Assembly: GCA_900545085.1 (NCBI GenBank)
Contig: UQXU01000024.1
Location: 1-22,255 of the forward strand
Direction: 5' to 3'
Source of the DNA: an uncultured Eubacteriales bacterium
GTDB lineage: Bacteria; Bacillota; Clostridia; Christensenellales; Christensenellaceae
Length of the DNA stretch: 22,255 nt
The notes beneath the pieces were generated by a model, which saw nothing but the letters and a program-made list of their open reading frames with translations, did not search any database and was not told the DNA's origin. Positions within the stretch are counted from its first letter, which is position 1; every line of letters starts with the position of its first letter. The translations under genes and the position numbers were made by a program. Of the stretch, positions 6,833 to 14,466 are shown one piece after another.

Positions 6833-7222
6833 TTATTCCGCGTTTTGATGTTCCTGTTCCAGTTTGGCGGCGTGAGCGCGGATGCATTCCATTGTCTTTT
6901 CGCTGACGATGTGTTCGATACGGCATGCGTCGCGCGAGGCGTTCTCCTCGTCTACGCCCAGAGCCATGAGATAGCTGCAAAGGACTTTATGCCGTCCGTA
7001 TACGGATTCTGCAACATCCCTTCCGGAGTCAGTCAGAGTTATGTGTCCGGCTGAGTCAATGTTGATATAGCCGTTTTCGCGCAGCTTTTTCATAGCTATG
7101 CTGACGCTGGGTTTGGAGAATTGCAGCTCGCTGGCTATATCAATTGACCGGACATATCCTTTTTTAAGCTGAAGTACGAGGATTGTTTCTAAATAGTTTT
7201 CTGCCGATTCCAGTAATTTCAT
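6833..7222 (-). CDS. DtxR/IdeR-type metal-dependent repressor of iron uptake
   Basis: About 129 residues from ATG 7222. A winged helix-turn-helix (VRSIDIASELQFSKPSVSIAMKKL region, helix 3 carrying SKPSVS) precedes a helical metal and dimer domain; there is no C-terminal SH3-like domain, as in short MntR-like members. Metal-site residues are visible: His in RHKVL, and Cys, Glu, His in DACRIEH. Cys where MntR has Glu is the iron-type (DtxR/IdeR) arrangement. The position of Met10 in DtxR or Asp8 in MntR is Asn here (SAENYLET). Frames with TTG 7300 and ATG 7297 are in phase, but the promoter would start transcription at about that point, and family members start at MKLLESAE, so 7222 is preferred despite no good ribosome site. 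It is probably the regulator acting on the GTTAG-N6-CTAAC sites around it. Confidence 0.85.
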   Translation of the reverse strand: MKLLESAENYLETILVLQLKKGYVRSIDIASELQFSKPSVSIAMKKLRENGYINIDSAGHITLTDSGRDVAESVYGRHKVLCSYLMALGVDEENASRDACRIEHIVSEKTMECIRAHAAKLEQEHQNAE

Positions 7223-7298
7223 AATAAATATTGGCGAGGACACCCTGCCCGAGACAGCGGAGCCGGATCGCCGTCCTCCTTTTTCAGTATTTTTCATC

Positions 7299-7326
7299 AA
7301 TATACTTTATTGGGAATGTCAAACAA
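7299..7326 (-). promoter_or_regulatory. Possible promoter of the repressor gene
   Basis: On the minus strand TTGTTT (7326-7321), a 16-bp spacer and TATATT (7304-7299). An overlapping TTGACA (7323-7318) lacks a good -10 at proper distance. No DtxR-type operator overlaps it, so autoregulation is not apparent. Confidence 0.4.
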
Positions 7327-7478
7327 CAAATTGAAAGAAAATCTCAATTTGGTATAAAACACTCATTATAGCAATATTTTATCAAAGTGCGGAAAAAATA
7401 TCAAGTCTGCAAAATCTAAGGCGTATTTTTTAATATAAACTGCGGTTTGCAGCATATAACTTTTTTTAGCCGCGACTA

Positions 7479-7507
7479 TTGACAATGAATAATAGTAGTG
7501 ATACAAT
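7479..7507 (+). promoter_or_regulatory. Promoter of the feoA pair
   Basis: TTGACA (7479-7484), a 17-bp spacer and TACAAT (7502-7507); start of transcription near 7514. The 278-bp space to the repressor gene otherwise holds only the divergent promoter. Confidence 0.82.
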
Positions 7508-7517
7508 GCAAGTGAAT

Positions 7518-7533
7518 GTTAGATGACTCTAAC
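7518..7533. promoter_or_regulatory. DtxR-type operator at the feoA promoter
   Basis: GTTAGATGACTCTAAC, a perfect GTTAG-N6-CTAAC site just past the predicted start of transcription, the same position relative to the -10 element (15-16 bp) as at the DUF2325 promoter. Confidence 0.78.
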
Positions 7534-7578
7534 GAAAGTTTTACGTAACAAATGAGTTGATTTGGTGAGAGAGGGGAT

Positions 7579-7794
7579 ATGAATATGCCGTTAACTTTTG
7601 CATCTAAAGGGCAGGTACATTATATTAAAGCCATAAAAGGGAAAGATGACGTGCGCCGCCATCTGGCAGGTCTGGGCTTTGTAGAAGGTGAAAGTGTCAC
7701 CGTCATTTCCGAAGTCGGCGGAAACCTCATACTCAGCGTTAAAGACGCTCGTATCGCTCTCGATAAGAGTCTCGCTAACAGAATCATGATTTAG
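7579..7794 (+). CDS. feoA: FeoA domain protein (first copy)
   Basis: A 71-residue stand-alone FeoA, a small SH3-like protein thought to support the FeoB ferrous-iron transporter at the cytosolic side. It shows the family pattern: a loop with DDVRRHLAGLGFVEGESVTVI (the conserved R-x-L-x-x-L-G-F/M turn), GGNLILSVKDARIALDKSLANRI, and normal length. GAGAGGGG precedes the ATG; a second ATG two codons later is possible. It is the first gene of a two-feoA unit transcribed from an operator-controlled promoter, with the second feoA starting 10 bp later. Identification is firm; whether both copies bind FeoB cannot be told from sequence. Confidence 0.9.
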   Translation: MNMPLTFASKGQVHYIKAIKGKDDVRRHLAGLGFVEGESVTVISEVGGNLILSVKDARIALDKSLANRIMI

Positions 7795-7804
7795 GAGGTT
7801 CTAC

Positions 7805-8026
7805 GTGAAGACTCTGAGAGATATTAAAGTAGGAGAAAGCGCAGTGGTAGTTAAGCTGCACGGCGAGGGCGCGGTTAAAAAGCGCATAATGGATATGGGC
7901 ATTACTAAAGGAGCGGATGTTAAAGTGCGTAAAGTTGCTCCGCTGGGCGACCCTATGGAAGTGACGGTTCGCGGTTTTGAGCTCAGTGTCCGTAAGGCGG
8001 ACGCCGAGATGATCGAAGTAAAATAA
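7805..8026 (+). CDS. feoA: FeoA domain protein (second copy)
   Basis: A 73-residue FeoA of a different subtype from its neighbour: it opens TLRDIKVGESAVVVKLHG, the start typical of the FeoA copies usually found next to FeoB, followed by KKRIMDMGITKGADVKVRKVAPLGDPMEVTVRGFELSVRK. Start is GTG, supported by GGAGG at 7793-7797 that overlaps the end of the first feoA stop region, so the two are translated as a pair. It ends in a long hairpin terminator before feoB. Two divergent FeoA proteins with one FeoB suggests different roles, for example one binding FeoB and one acting elsewhere; this is inference. Confidence 0.92.
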   Translation: MKTLRDIKVGESAVVVKLHGEGAVKKRIMDMGITKGADVKVRKVAPLGDPMEVTVRGFELSVRKADAEMIEVK

Positions 8027-8089
8027 GCCCTGTTGCGCGTTTTTAGTACGCTTGTTTGGCGTACCCAAAATGCAGGGGCTTCATTTTTT
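8025..8089 (+). terminator. Structured terminator between feoA and feoB
   Basis: AAGCCCTG (8025-8032) pairs with CAGGGGCTT (8073-8081, one bulged G), enclosing a second hairpin GTACGC/GCGTAC (8046-8051, 8059-8064), and a T run follows at 8084-8089. It may be partial, allowing some read-through into feoB. The T run leads straight into the -35 element of the feoB promoter. Confidence 0.65.
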
Positions 8090-8115
8090 ACAGATGAGTT
8101 AGGCTAATCTAATAT
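8087..8115 (+). promoter_or_regulatory. Promoter of feoB
   Basis: TTTACA (8087-8092), a 17-bp spacer and TAATAT (8110-8115); start of transcription near 8122. Two of the three operators overlap the promoter or its start. Confidence 0.6.
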
Positions 8116-8153
8116 TCATTAGCGAATTCTAATAGATAATAGCTAATTCTAAC
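8098..8153. promoter_or_regulatory. Three tandem DtxR-type operators, 20-bp period, upstream of feoB
   Basis: Three sites of the form RTTAG-N6-CTAAY lie in a row: GTTAG-GCTAAT-CTAAT (8098-8113), ATTAG-CGAATT-CTAAT (8118-8133) and AATAG-CTAATT-CTAAC (8138-8153, one changed base). Their starts are exactly 20 bp apart, about two helical turns, so repressor dimers would sit on one face of the DNA. Confidence 0.75.
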
Positions 8154-8186
8154 TGAAATGTACAATTTAATTAGGGAGGTAAACTG

Positions 8187-10718
8187 ATGGCGATTAAAAT
8201 CGCACTTGCCGGCAACCCTAACTGCGGCAAGACGACTATGTTTAACGCTCTGACAGGCAGCAACCAATACGTGGGTAACTGGCCGGGCGTTACGGTCGAA
8301 AAGAAAGAGGGTAAGCTCAAAGGGCATAAAGAAGTCGTGCTTCAAGATTTGCCGGGCATTTATTCACTTTCTCCTTATACTTTGGAGGAAGTCGTAGCGA
8401 GAAATTATCTTATAAATGAAAAGCCCGATGCAATTATAAACATAATCGACGCGACGAACCTGGAGAGAAACCTGTATCTGTCTACTCAGCTGCTGGAGCT
8501 TGGCGTTCCGGTTATCATGGCGCTTAACATGATGGATTTGGTTCGCAAAAGAGGCGACGAAATAGACAAGGCAAAATTAGCCAAAGCTCTCGGATGCGAA
8601 GTGATGGAATGCTCCGCTCTCAAAGGAGAAGGAATAAAAGAGCTGGCGGCGCGCGCGGCTCAGATCGCAGAGGCAAAAAAGACAGTAGAGCCTAAGGCGG
8701 AGTTCGCTAAGAACGTGGAGACCGCTATCGCAGATATTGCCGGAAAAGTAAAATCCTACGCAGGAGACAATAGTCTGCGCTGGCTGGCTATAAAACTGTT
8801 TGAGAGAGACGATAAGGCTCACGATCTCGTGAACATTCCCGAGAATGTACGTGCAGAGATAGAAAAAATTATAGCTGAGGTAGAAAAGGAAGAAGACGAC
8901 GACGCGGAGAGCATCATCACGAATGAGCGCTACAATTATATCACGTCTATAACTAAAGATATTCTCAAGCGCAAAAACACCGGACTGACGACGTCGGATA
9001 AGATAGACAAGATCGTAACAAACCGCTGGCTGGCGCTTCCGATATTTGTAGTAGTGATGTTCGTAGTTTATTATCTGTCAATATCGACAGTAGGAACATG
9101 GGGTACGGACTGGGCTAACGACGGACTCTTCGGAGACGGATGGTATCTATTCGGCATCGGTCGCGGAGATTATGAAGAAGCGAACGACGCATACACGCTG
9201 GAAGGCGAAAAGTTTGCCGCATTTGAAGAAGCGGCAGCAGAAGCCGGCATCGACACATCCGCTCTGGATGCAAGCCTCGAAGCTGTAGAAAATGAAGAGG
9301 CTGACGAGTTGGATGCGGCGGTTGTGAGCCAGTTTATAGCCGACGCAGCCGATGTAACGACTGAGTATGAAGTCGTAGACGAAGAAACAGAAGAAGTGAC
9401 AGAAGTGCTGCCTGTTGCAGCAGCTGACGCTCAGGCATATCTCGAATCGTCCGCTCCCGACAATGCTGATTATGGCGTATGGGTACCCGGCATTCCGGTT
9501 ATTATAGAGAGCATAATGGGCGAGAATGTAAATCCGGTAGTATCAGGTCTTGTCATAGACGGTATAGTAGGCGGCGTCGGCGCGGTTCTGGGCTTCGTGC
9601 CTCAGATGCTCGTGTTGTTCCTGCTGCTGGCAATCCTGGAGGATGTTGGCTATATGGCGCGTATTGCGTTTATCATGGACAGAATCTTCCGTAAATTCGG
9701 TCTTTCCGGCAAGTCGTTTATTCCGATGCTGGTAGGCTCGGGCTGCGGCATCCCCGGAGTAATGGCGTCTCGTACCATAGAGAATGACAGAGACCGCAAA
9801 ATGACAATTATGACCACGACCTTTATACCATGCGGCGCTAAAATGCCTATCGTAGCGCTCATCGCCAGCGCGGTATTCGGCGGGTCGGGCATAGTGGCTA
9901 CTTCCGCGTATTTTATCGGCGTAGCAGCTATAATCGTGTCCGGTATAATACTGAAAAAGACAAAGCCCTTCGAAGGCGATCCGGCTCCGTTTGTTATGGA
10001 GCTGCCGGCGTACCATGCTCCTAAGGTCACGAATGTATTGAGAGCTATGTGGGAGCGCGGATGGTCGTTCATCAAGCGCGCAGGTACTGTAATCCTGCTT
10101 TCCAGCATTCTCATCTGGTTCCTCTCCGGTTTCGGCTGGACAGACGGTCAGTTTGGAATGGTGGACGACATGGACGCGAGCATTCTTGCGGCTATCGGAA
10201 ACGCTATTTGCTGGATATTCACACCTCTCGGCTTCGGCAACTGGCAGTCTACAGTTGCTACGATCATGGGTCTCGTCGCGAAGGAAGAAGTTGTCGGCGT
10301 GTTCGGCGTACTCTTCGGCGTGGTCGGCGATGCGCAGGAGCTTGCAGAAGCAGGCGGAGAAGCAGCTCAGGCGCTGTCTCCCATTATGCAGGCGTTTAAT
10401 GGAGCGGGTCATGCAGGTATGGCGGCTTACGGCTTCTTGATTTTCAACTTGCTCTGCGCGCCTTGCTTTGCGGCTATCGGCGCTATCAAGCGCGAGATGG
10501 CAAATGCTAAGTGGACTTGGTTTGCGATAGGTTATCAGTGCGTATTCGCTTATGTTATAGCGCTGATAGTATATCAGCTGGGCAGCCTGTTCGCGTATGG
10601 CGCGTTTGGAGTAGGCACGGTTGTAGCGATAGTACTTCTCGCATTCGTTTGCTATATGCTGTTCAGACCGTATAAAGAGAGCACGAAGCTGGAGATGACG
10701 GCGAAGGCGCTCAAATAG
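8187..10718 (+). CDS. feoB: Ferrous iron transporter FeoB with long acidic insertion
   Basis: An 843-residue membrane protein, longer than the usual 650-780, that imports Fe2+. The N-terminal GTPase domain has G1 GNPNCGKT (9-16), the switch-I segment GNWPGVTVEKKEG, G3 DLPG (54-57), G4 NMMD (114-117) and G5 SALKGEG (143-149). A helical domain then leads to a polytopic membrane part with two gate repeats: GSGCGIPGVMASRTIE and the VAKEEVVGVFGVLF segment. Between the first membrane helix and VPGIPVIIESIMGE lies an unusual stretch of about 105 residues (327-432, bases 9165-9480), very rich in Glu, Asp and Ala, predicted outside the cell. GGGAGGT precedes the ATG. It is controlled by three tandem DtxR-type operators. 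No feoC follows. Confidence 0.95.
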   Translation: MAIKIALAGNPNCGKTTMFNALTGSNQYVGNWPGVTVEKKEGKLKGHKEVVLQDLPGIYSLSPYTLEEVVARNYLINEKPDAIINIIDATNLERNLYLSTQLLELGVPVIMALNMMDLVRKRGDEIDKAKLAKALGCEVMECSALKGEGIKELAARAAQIAEAKKTVEPKAEFAKNVETAIADIAGKVKSYAGDNSLRWLAIKLFERDDKAHDLVNIPENVRAEIEKIIAEVEKEEDDDAESIITNERYNYITSITKDILKRKNTGLTTSDKIDKIVTNRWLALPIFVVVMFVVYYLSISTVGTWGTDWANDGLFGDGWYLFGIGRGDYEEANDAYTLEGEKFAAFEEAAAEAGIDTSALDASLEAVENEEADELDAAVVSQFIADAADVTTEYEVVDEETEEVTEVLPVAAADAQAYLESSAPDNADYGVWVPGIPVIIESIMGENVNPVVSGLVIDGIVGGVGAVLGFVPQMLVLFLLLAILEDVGYMARIAFIMDRIFRKFGLSGKSFIPMLVGSGCGIPGVMASRTIENDRDRKMTIMTTTFIPCGAKMPIVALIASAVFGGSGIVATSAYFIGVAAIIVSGIILKKTKPFEGDPAPFVMELPAYHAPKVTNVLRAMWERGWSFIKRAGTVILLSSILIWFLSGFGWTDGQFGMVDDMDASILAAIGNAICWIFTPLGFGNWQSTVATIMGLVAKEEVVGVFGVLFGVVGDAQELAEAGGEAAQALSPIMQAFNGAGHAGMAAYGFLIFNLLCAPCFAAIGAIKREMANAKWTWFAIGYQCVFAYVIALIVYQLGSLFAYGAFGVGTVVAIVLLAFVCYMLFRPYKESTKLEMTAKALK

Positions 10719-10750
10719 AAAGTTCTGATAATAATTTGTAATACACTCCG

Positions 10751-10778
10751 AGACAAGCGCTCCGGCGCTTGTCTTTTG
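10751..10778 (+). terminator. Terminator after feoB
   Basis: AGACAAGCGC (10751-10760) pairs over 10 bp with GCGCTTGTCT (10765-10774) around TCCG, followed by a T-rich end. Confidence 0.92.
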
Positions 10779-10880
10779 TTATGCTTTATATTTTTTGAGT
10801 TTATCAACAGCTCTGTTGAAACAAAACTCTTGACTTGATATTATTCTTTATATTATTAAAGAAGCATGTTTTTTAAGGTA

Positions 10881-10909
10881 GTGCAATACCACTGTATTTG
10901 TTGTATAAT
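10881..10909 (+). promoter_or_regulatory. Possible promoter of the hslO operon
   Basis: A perfect TATAAT (10904-10909) has only a poor -35 match, GTGCAA (10881-10886), at 17 bp. A TTGACT at about 10831 lacks a good partner. The unit must start in this 190-bp space because a strong terminator precedes it. Confidence 0.4.
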
Positions 10910-10964
10910 AAACTATGCGGAATTTTACGCGTGAACGAAACGAAAAAATGAGGTAAACAAGTTT

Positions 10965-11855
10965 ATGGATATACTGTCGAGAATTATGCTGGAGGACTGG
11001 GTGAGCGTTATTGCATGTGATACTACTGAGCTTGCTGAGGAGAGCAGGCGTTTGCACGGCACCTCTCCCGTCTGCACGGCTGCGCTCGGACGAACTCTGA
11101 CGGCGGCTGTAATGATGGGAGCTCAGCTGAAAGATTCGCGTCATAATCTCACTTTGAGTATAAACGGGGGAGGCCCTGCGGGAACGGTAATGGCGACGGC
11201 GAACGCAGGTCTGAAAGTAAAAGGCTGCGTCGGTTATCCCCGGACGGACATGCCTGTGCGCGAGGACGGAAAGCTGGACGTCGGAGGCGCGGTAGGACAT
11301 GACGGCTTTATAACTGTAGTCAAAGACATAGGCTTGAAGGAACCGTATGTGGGGAAAACTCCGCTTGTTTCCGGAGAAATAGCAGAAGATGTTGCGCAGT
11401 ATTTTCTCATGAGTGAGCAGCAGCCTTCTATTGTGCTGCTCAGCGTTTGGGTTAATCCGGATGAATCTGTTATGCGTTCAGGCGGAATGATAATAAGCCC
11501 GATGCCCGGCGCGCCTGAGGAGGTTATAGCTGCCGTAGAGAGCAGAGTGGAGCATATCGCAAAGTATGGAGAAATGATAAAGACAATGACTCCGATTCAG
11601 GCGGTTCGCGAAATTTTTGAGGATATGAAATTAAAAGAGCTGGGCGACTTCTCTCCAAAGTATGAATGCGACTGTTCGGATGAGAGATTTGAGCAGGCGA
11701 TAATATCTTTGGGCGCTAAAGAGATTAACGACATAATACAGGAGGATGGAGAGGCTGAGATTGTTTGTCATTTCTGCAATAAAAAATACCACTTTTCCGG
11801 TGATAAGCTGAGTGCGCTGCTCACTGAAGCTCTCGGCTCGGGCAAAGGGGAGTGA
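10965..11855 (+). CDS. hslO: Hsp33 redox-activated chaperone
   Basis: A 296-residue cytosolic chaperone that is switched on by oxidation of a zinc-bound cysteine centre and holds unfolding proteins under oxidative stress. The C-terminal zinc switch is complete: C235-x-C237 (CDCS) and C268-x2-C271 (CHFC). The N-terminal domain shows ACDTTELAEESRRLHGTSPVCTAALGRTL and the SINGGGPAG and VGHDGFITVVKD segments found throughout the family. Length is normal. GAGGT lies about 10 nt before the ATG. It is the first gene of a run of six in which the next start lies two bases after its stop. Its presence fits a cell that must survive oxygen or hypochlorite exposure. Confidence 0.95.
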   Translation: MDILSRIMLEDWVSVIACDTTELAEESRRLHGTSPVCTAALGRTLTAAVMMGAQLKDSRHNLTLSINGGGPAGTVMATANAGLKVKGCVGYPRTDMPVREDGKLDVGGAVGHDGFITVVKDIGLKEPYVGKTPLVSGEIAEDVAQYFLMSEQQPSIVLLSVWVNPDESVMRSGGMIISPMPGAPEEVIAAVESRVEHIAKYGEMIKTMTPIQAVREIFEDMKLKELGDFSPKYECDCSDERFEQAIISLGAKEINDIIQEDGEAEIVCHFCNKKYHFSGDKLSALLTEALGSGKGE

Positions 11856-11857
11856 CG

Positions 11858-13573
11858 ATGGCTGAGAAAGCAAGGGTGCTGAAATTTGAATATAAGCCTG
11901 AATATTTTTACAACAGATTTAAGCGCGCTCTGGATCGTGACGATTATTTGACGGCTCTTGAGGCTATACGCACTGCCCGAGAGATGCAGCCGGATAATAC
12001 GATTTACGATATGGAAGCGGCGGATTTGTACATGAGCGCTTATGATTATGAGAATGCGCTGCTGGAATACGTGATGCTCAAGCGAAAAGAACCGGATATG
12101 GCGGGAGAGTGCATATTCGGCATGGCATACAGCTTGTTTTGGCTCGGAGATTTAAATTCATCGGCGGAGTTTTTTGCGCAGTATATTCTGATGGGAGCGG
12201 AACAGGAAAATGCAGAGGAAGCGCTGGATTACATCGAAGAGATACGCAGACGTCTGGAGGAAGATGAGGACTCGGGGATAGACGTCGGGCGTGTTGCTCA
12301 TGATTTTATACTCAGAGGAGATGCCTGCGGGAAAAAAGGCAGATACGAGGAAGCGATGCTCTGCTATATGAGAGCGGCGGAGGTATGTGAAGGCAGCAGG
12401 CTGCGCGCTATTCATAAGGCTTTTGTTTGCGCTTTTGATAACGAGCAATTCGTGGATGCGGACGCTTTGGCGGAAAGGATAGAATCCTACGCTCCCGACA
12501 CGGTTACGGCTGTTTGTGACAGAATGGCTATGGCAAATGAAATCCTCGGAGATATATCGGAATATGAGAAGCAGCTCAATGGAATGGAGCCTTTTGATTC
12601 AGACGAGCTGAGAATTATAATGGATACATACGAGCGGATGCGCAGACCGGATAAATTTTTGAAAGCGGCGTATGCGCTTTTGAAAGAAGAGCCGTTTGAC
12701 GTAAACTGTCGGCTCAGGATGTGGGAGTATCTCTGCTGGAGCTGTAATTTTGACGAGGCTTTCAGACTGATGGAGGAAGCCGAGAGAATAGCTCCGCGCA
12801 ATCTGCTTGTAATAGAGGCTAAGAAAAAAGCGGAAAAACTCAAAGAATCCGGCACTTCAAAAAACCAGTTCCGCAGCTGCGAACCGACGTATGCGGAACG
12901 AGAGAAAATTTTGGGCAGACTTTATTCTGCGTACAAAAGACCGAATGCCTCAAAAAAGGATGAAAGGCTGAAAAGCTACGTTGAGTGGGCTTTAGAAGAT
13001 GAAAGAGCGGAGATGAGGTATGCCGCTGTAGAATGTCTCAAGGTTATGGAACCGGAATACGCTGAGCGGGCGCTTAGAAAAATATTGATGAAGAACGAAA
13101 ACGGTTTGGAGATAAAGCGTTCTGCTCTGATGGGAATGAAAAAGCTGAATATGCCTCATCCCTATGAGGCTTTTATGAACGAGAGATACGTCGAGATAAA
13201 AATCCCTAAGGAGATACGTAAAGAACTTAACGGCGAAAGAGAAGATTATGTTGCGGTCGGAGGCGCGGTTTTGTCTATGTGCGACGATGCAGAGATTCCG
13301 GACGGCGCAGATATAGCTTTGAAGGTCATTCGTCGATATTGCGAAGAAAAGAGAGATTTACCCGAGATTGCGCCGGAGGATATTGACAGCGCGGCTTTGG
13401 CGTTTTTGCAATGCGGTCTGGCGCAGAGAGCATACACGGATTTGGACGATGTGTCCAGAATAAGCGTGAGAATATCAGGTATCAGGACGATAAGCGTAGA
13501 AAAAACCAAAAGCTTTTTTCAGGAAATAACAGAAACTCTTTTCGGAGCTAAATCGGGAGGAGAATTAGCATGA
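11858..13573 (+). CDS. TPR repeat protein of unknown function
   Basis: A 571-residue soluble protein with no signal peptide or membrane helix. Helix-turn-helix repeats of TPR type are visible at the N-terminus: residues about 18-50 (DDYLTALEAIRTAREMQPDN), 52-85 (YDYENALLEYVMLKRKEPDM) and 90-120, again at about 150-180 (GRYEEAMLCYMRAAEV) and 275-310. The C-terminal half (about 345-570) is a separate helical region with HEAT-like segments (DERAEMRYAAVECLKVME). The chosen ATG follows GGGGAG; a GTG two codons earlier overlaps the hslO stop. The stop overlaps the next start as ATGA, so it is translationally coupled to the acidic protein downstream. Likely a scaffold or protein-binding factor; partner unknown. 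Confidence 0.82.
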   Translation: MAEKARVLKFEYKPEYFYNRFKRALDRDDYLTALEAIRTAREMQPDNTIYDMEAADLYMSAYDYENALLEYVMLKRKEPDMAGECIFGMAYSLFWLGDLNSSAEFFAQYILMGAEQENAEEALDYIEEIRRRLEEDEDSGIDVGRVAHDFILRGDACGKKGRYEEAMLCYMRAAEVCEGSRLRAIHKAFVCAFDNEQFVDADALAERIESYAPDTVTAVCDRMAMANEILGDISEYEKQLNGMEPFDSDELRIIMDTYERMRRPDKFLKAAYALLKEEPFDVNCRLRMWEYLCWSCNFDEAFRLMEEAERIAPRNLLVIEAKKKAEKLKESGTSKNQFRSCEPTYAEREKILGRLYSAYKRPNASKKDERLKSYVEWALEDERAEMRYAAVECLKVMEPEYAERALRKILMKNENGLEIKRSALMGMKKLNMPHPYEAFMNERYVEIKIPKEIRKELNGEREDYVAVGGAVLSMCDDAEIPDGADIALKVIRRYCEEKRDLPEIAPEDIDSAALAFLQCGLAQRAYTDLDDVSRISVRISGIRTISVEKTKSFFQEITETLFGAKSGGELA

Positions 13574-14466
13574 AAAAAAAGACTATGATAGATTTTGACG
13601 GACGCTTTTCCAGGTATTTGCTGGAATGGTCGGCTGAGCATCAGGATATTGCAAAAGATGCGGAGCTGATGGAGGAAAAGGCATACGAGCTTTACGACGA
13701 ATGGCTGGATACGCCCAAAGAATGGCTGGATAGGCTCAGCCCCTGCGAGTATTTCGAAGAAATAGATTCGCCGGACGAACTGCTTAGCATGATGATAGAT
13801 TATATATGCGAAGGATGCGATATGCCCGAGATGCTCATGGACAGGATAATAGATCTTAGAGAGCAGACGTATCCCGTGCTGTATGGAATGCTGGCGGCGG
13901 AGCCGGACGACGATCTCGATGCCGAACAGCTTGACAGCGTGAAGGCGGCTGCGGTGGGGCTGATACAGGAGATGGACATGCCCGCTCCTATCGAGCGTTA
14001 TGTAGAGATGATGCGCGACCTCGAGGAGCAGGGGGATTATTCGGCGGCGGTTCAGCGTGTTCTGACTTCTATGGCAGAGATGAATCCTGACGAGAGAATA
14101 GAAAGAATAATAGAAGCGGCGATACCTACGTCGACAGACGTCGGCAGGATATGCCTGACAGAGCTTCTGATAGGAATAAACCCCATGAATGAAACTGCGC
14201 TCTCAGAGCTGAAAGACATGGCCGCGGATGAAGGCATGGAGGAGCACAGGGCTGATATAGCTGATCTCATGGGGATGACCTTCAGCGAAGATTTTGCTAA
14301 AACGCTCAAGGAATGGATGAACGACGACGCGGCGGATTACGTCACATATACCCGCGCGCGATATGCTTATGAAAGCATAACGGGCGAGGAAGTTCCGCCG
14401 AGAGAGTTTGACGGAGATCCCGTATACGATATGATGGCTCACGAAACGGAAGATGACTATGAATAA
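13570..14466 (+). CDS. Acidic helical protein of unknown function
   Basis: A 298-residue protein I cannot assign to a family. It is strikingly acidic and methionine-rich, predicted almost all helical, with no signal peptide, membrane helix, nucleotide-binding motif or cysteine cluster. The alternating helices (for example SPDELLSMMIDYICEG and AALSELK-type segments around DVGRICLTELLIGINPMNETALSELK) look like degenerate HEAT or TPR repeats, matching the C-terminal part of the TPR protein before it. The start overlaps the upstream stop by four bases (ATGA) and GGAGGAG lies at the right distance; its own stop overlaps the following methyltransferase start. The tight coupling suggests it works with the TPR protein. 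Acidity could mean interaction with basic proteins or nucleic-acid mimicry; both are speculation. Confidence 0.78.
   Translation: MKKKTMIDFDGRFSRYLLEWSAEHQDIAKDAELMEEKAYELYDEWLDTPKEWLDRLSPCEYFEEIDSPDELLSMMIDYICEGCDMPEMLMDRIIDLREQTYPVLYGMLAAEPDDDLDAEQLDSVKAAAVGLIQEMDMPAPIERYVEMMRDLEEQGDYSAAVQRVLTSMAEMNPDERIERIIEAAIPTSTDVGRICLTELLIGINPMNETALSELKDMAADEGMEEHRADIADLMGMTFSEDFAKTLKEWMNDDAADYVTYTRARYAYESITGEEVPPREFDGDPVYDMMAHETEDDYE

Noticed and set aside
7298-7300. TTG 7300 or ATG 7297 as the start of the repressor
   Set aside because: The likely promoter would start transcription at about these positions, they have no ribosome site, and the extra 26 residues do not look like the family's N-terminus. 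Kept as an alternative in the annotation.
8161-8166. TACAAT as the -10 element of feoB
   Set aside because: The -35 position would be AATAGC, a poor match, and transcription would start at the ribosome site. TTTACA-N17-TAATAT upstream is better and fits the operators.
9543-10412. Long minus-strand open frame inside feoB
   Set aside because: It is antisense to conserved FeoB membrane segments, has a composition typical of a shadow frame (many Arg, His, Tyr), and no ribosome site or promoter.
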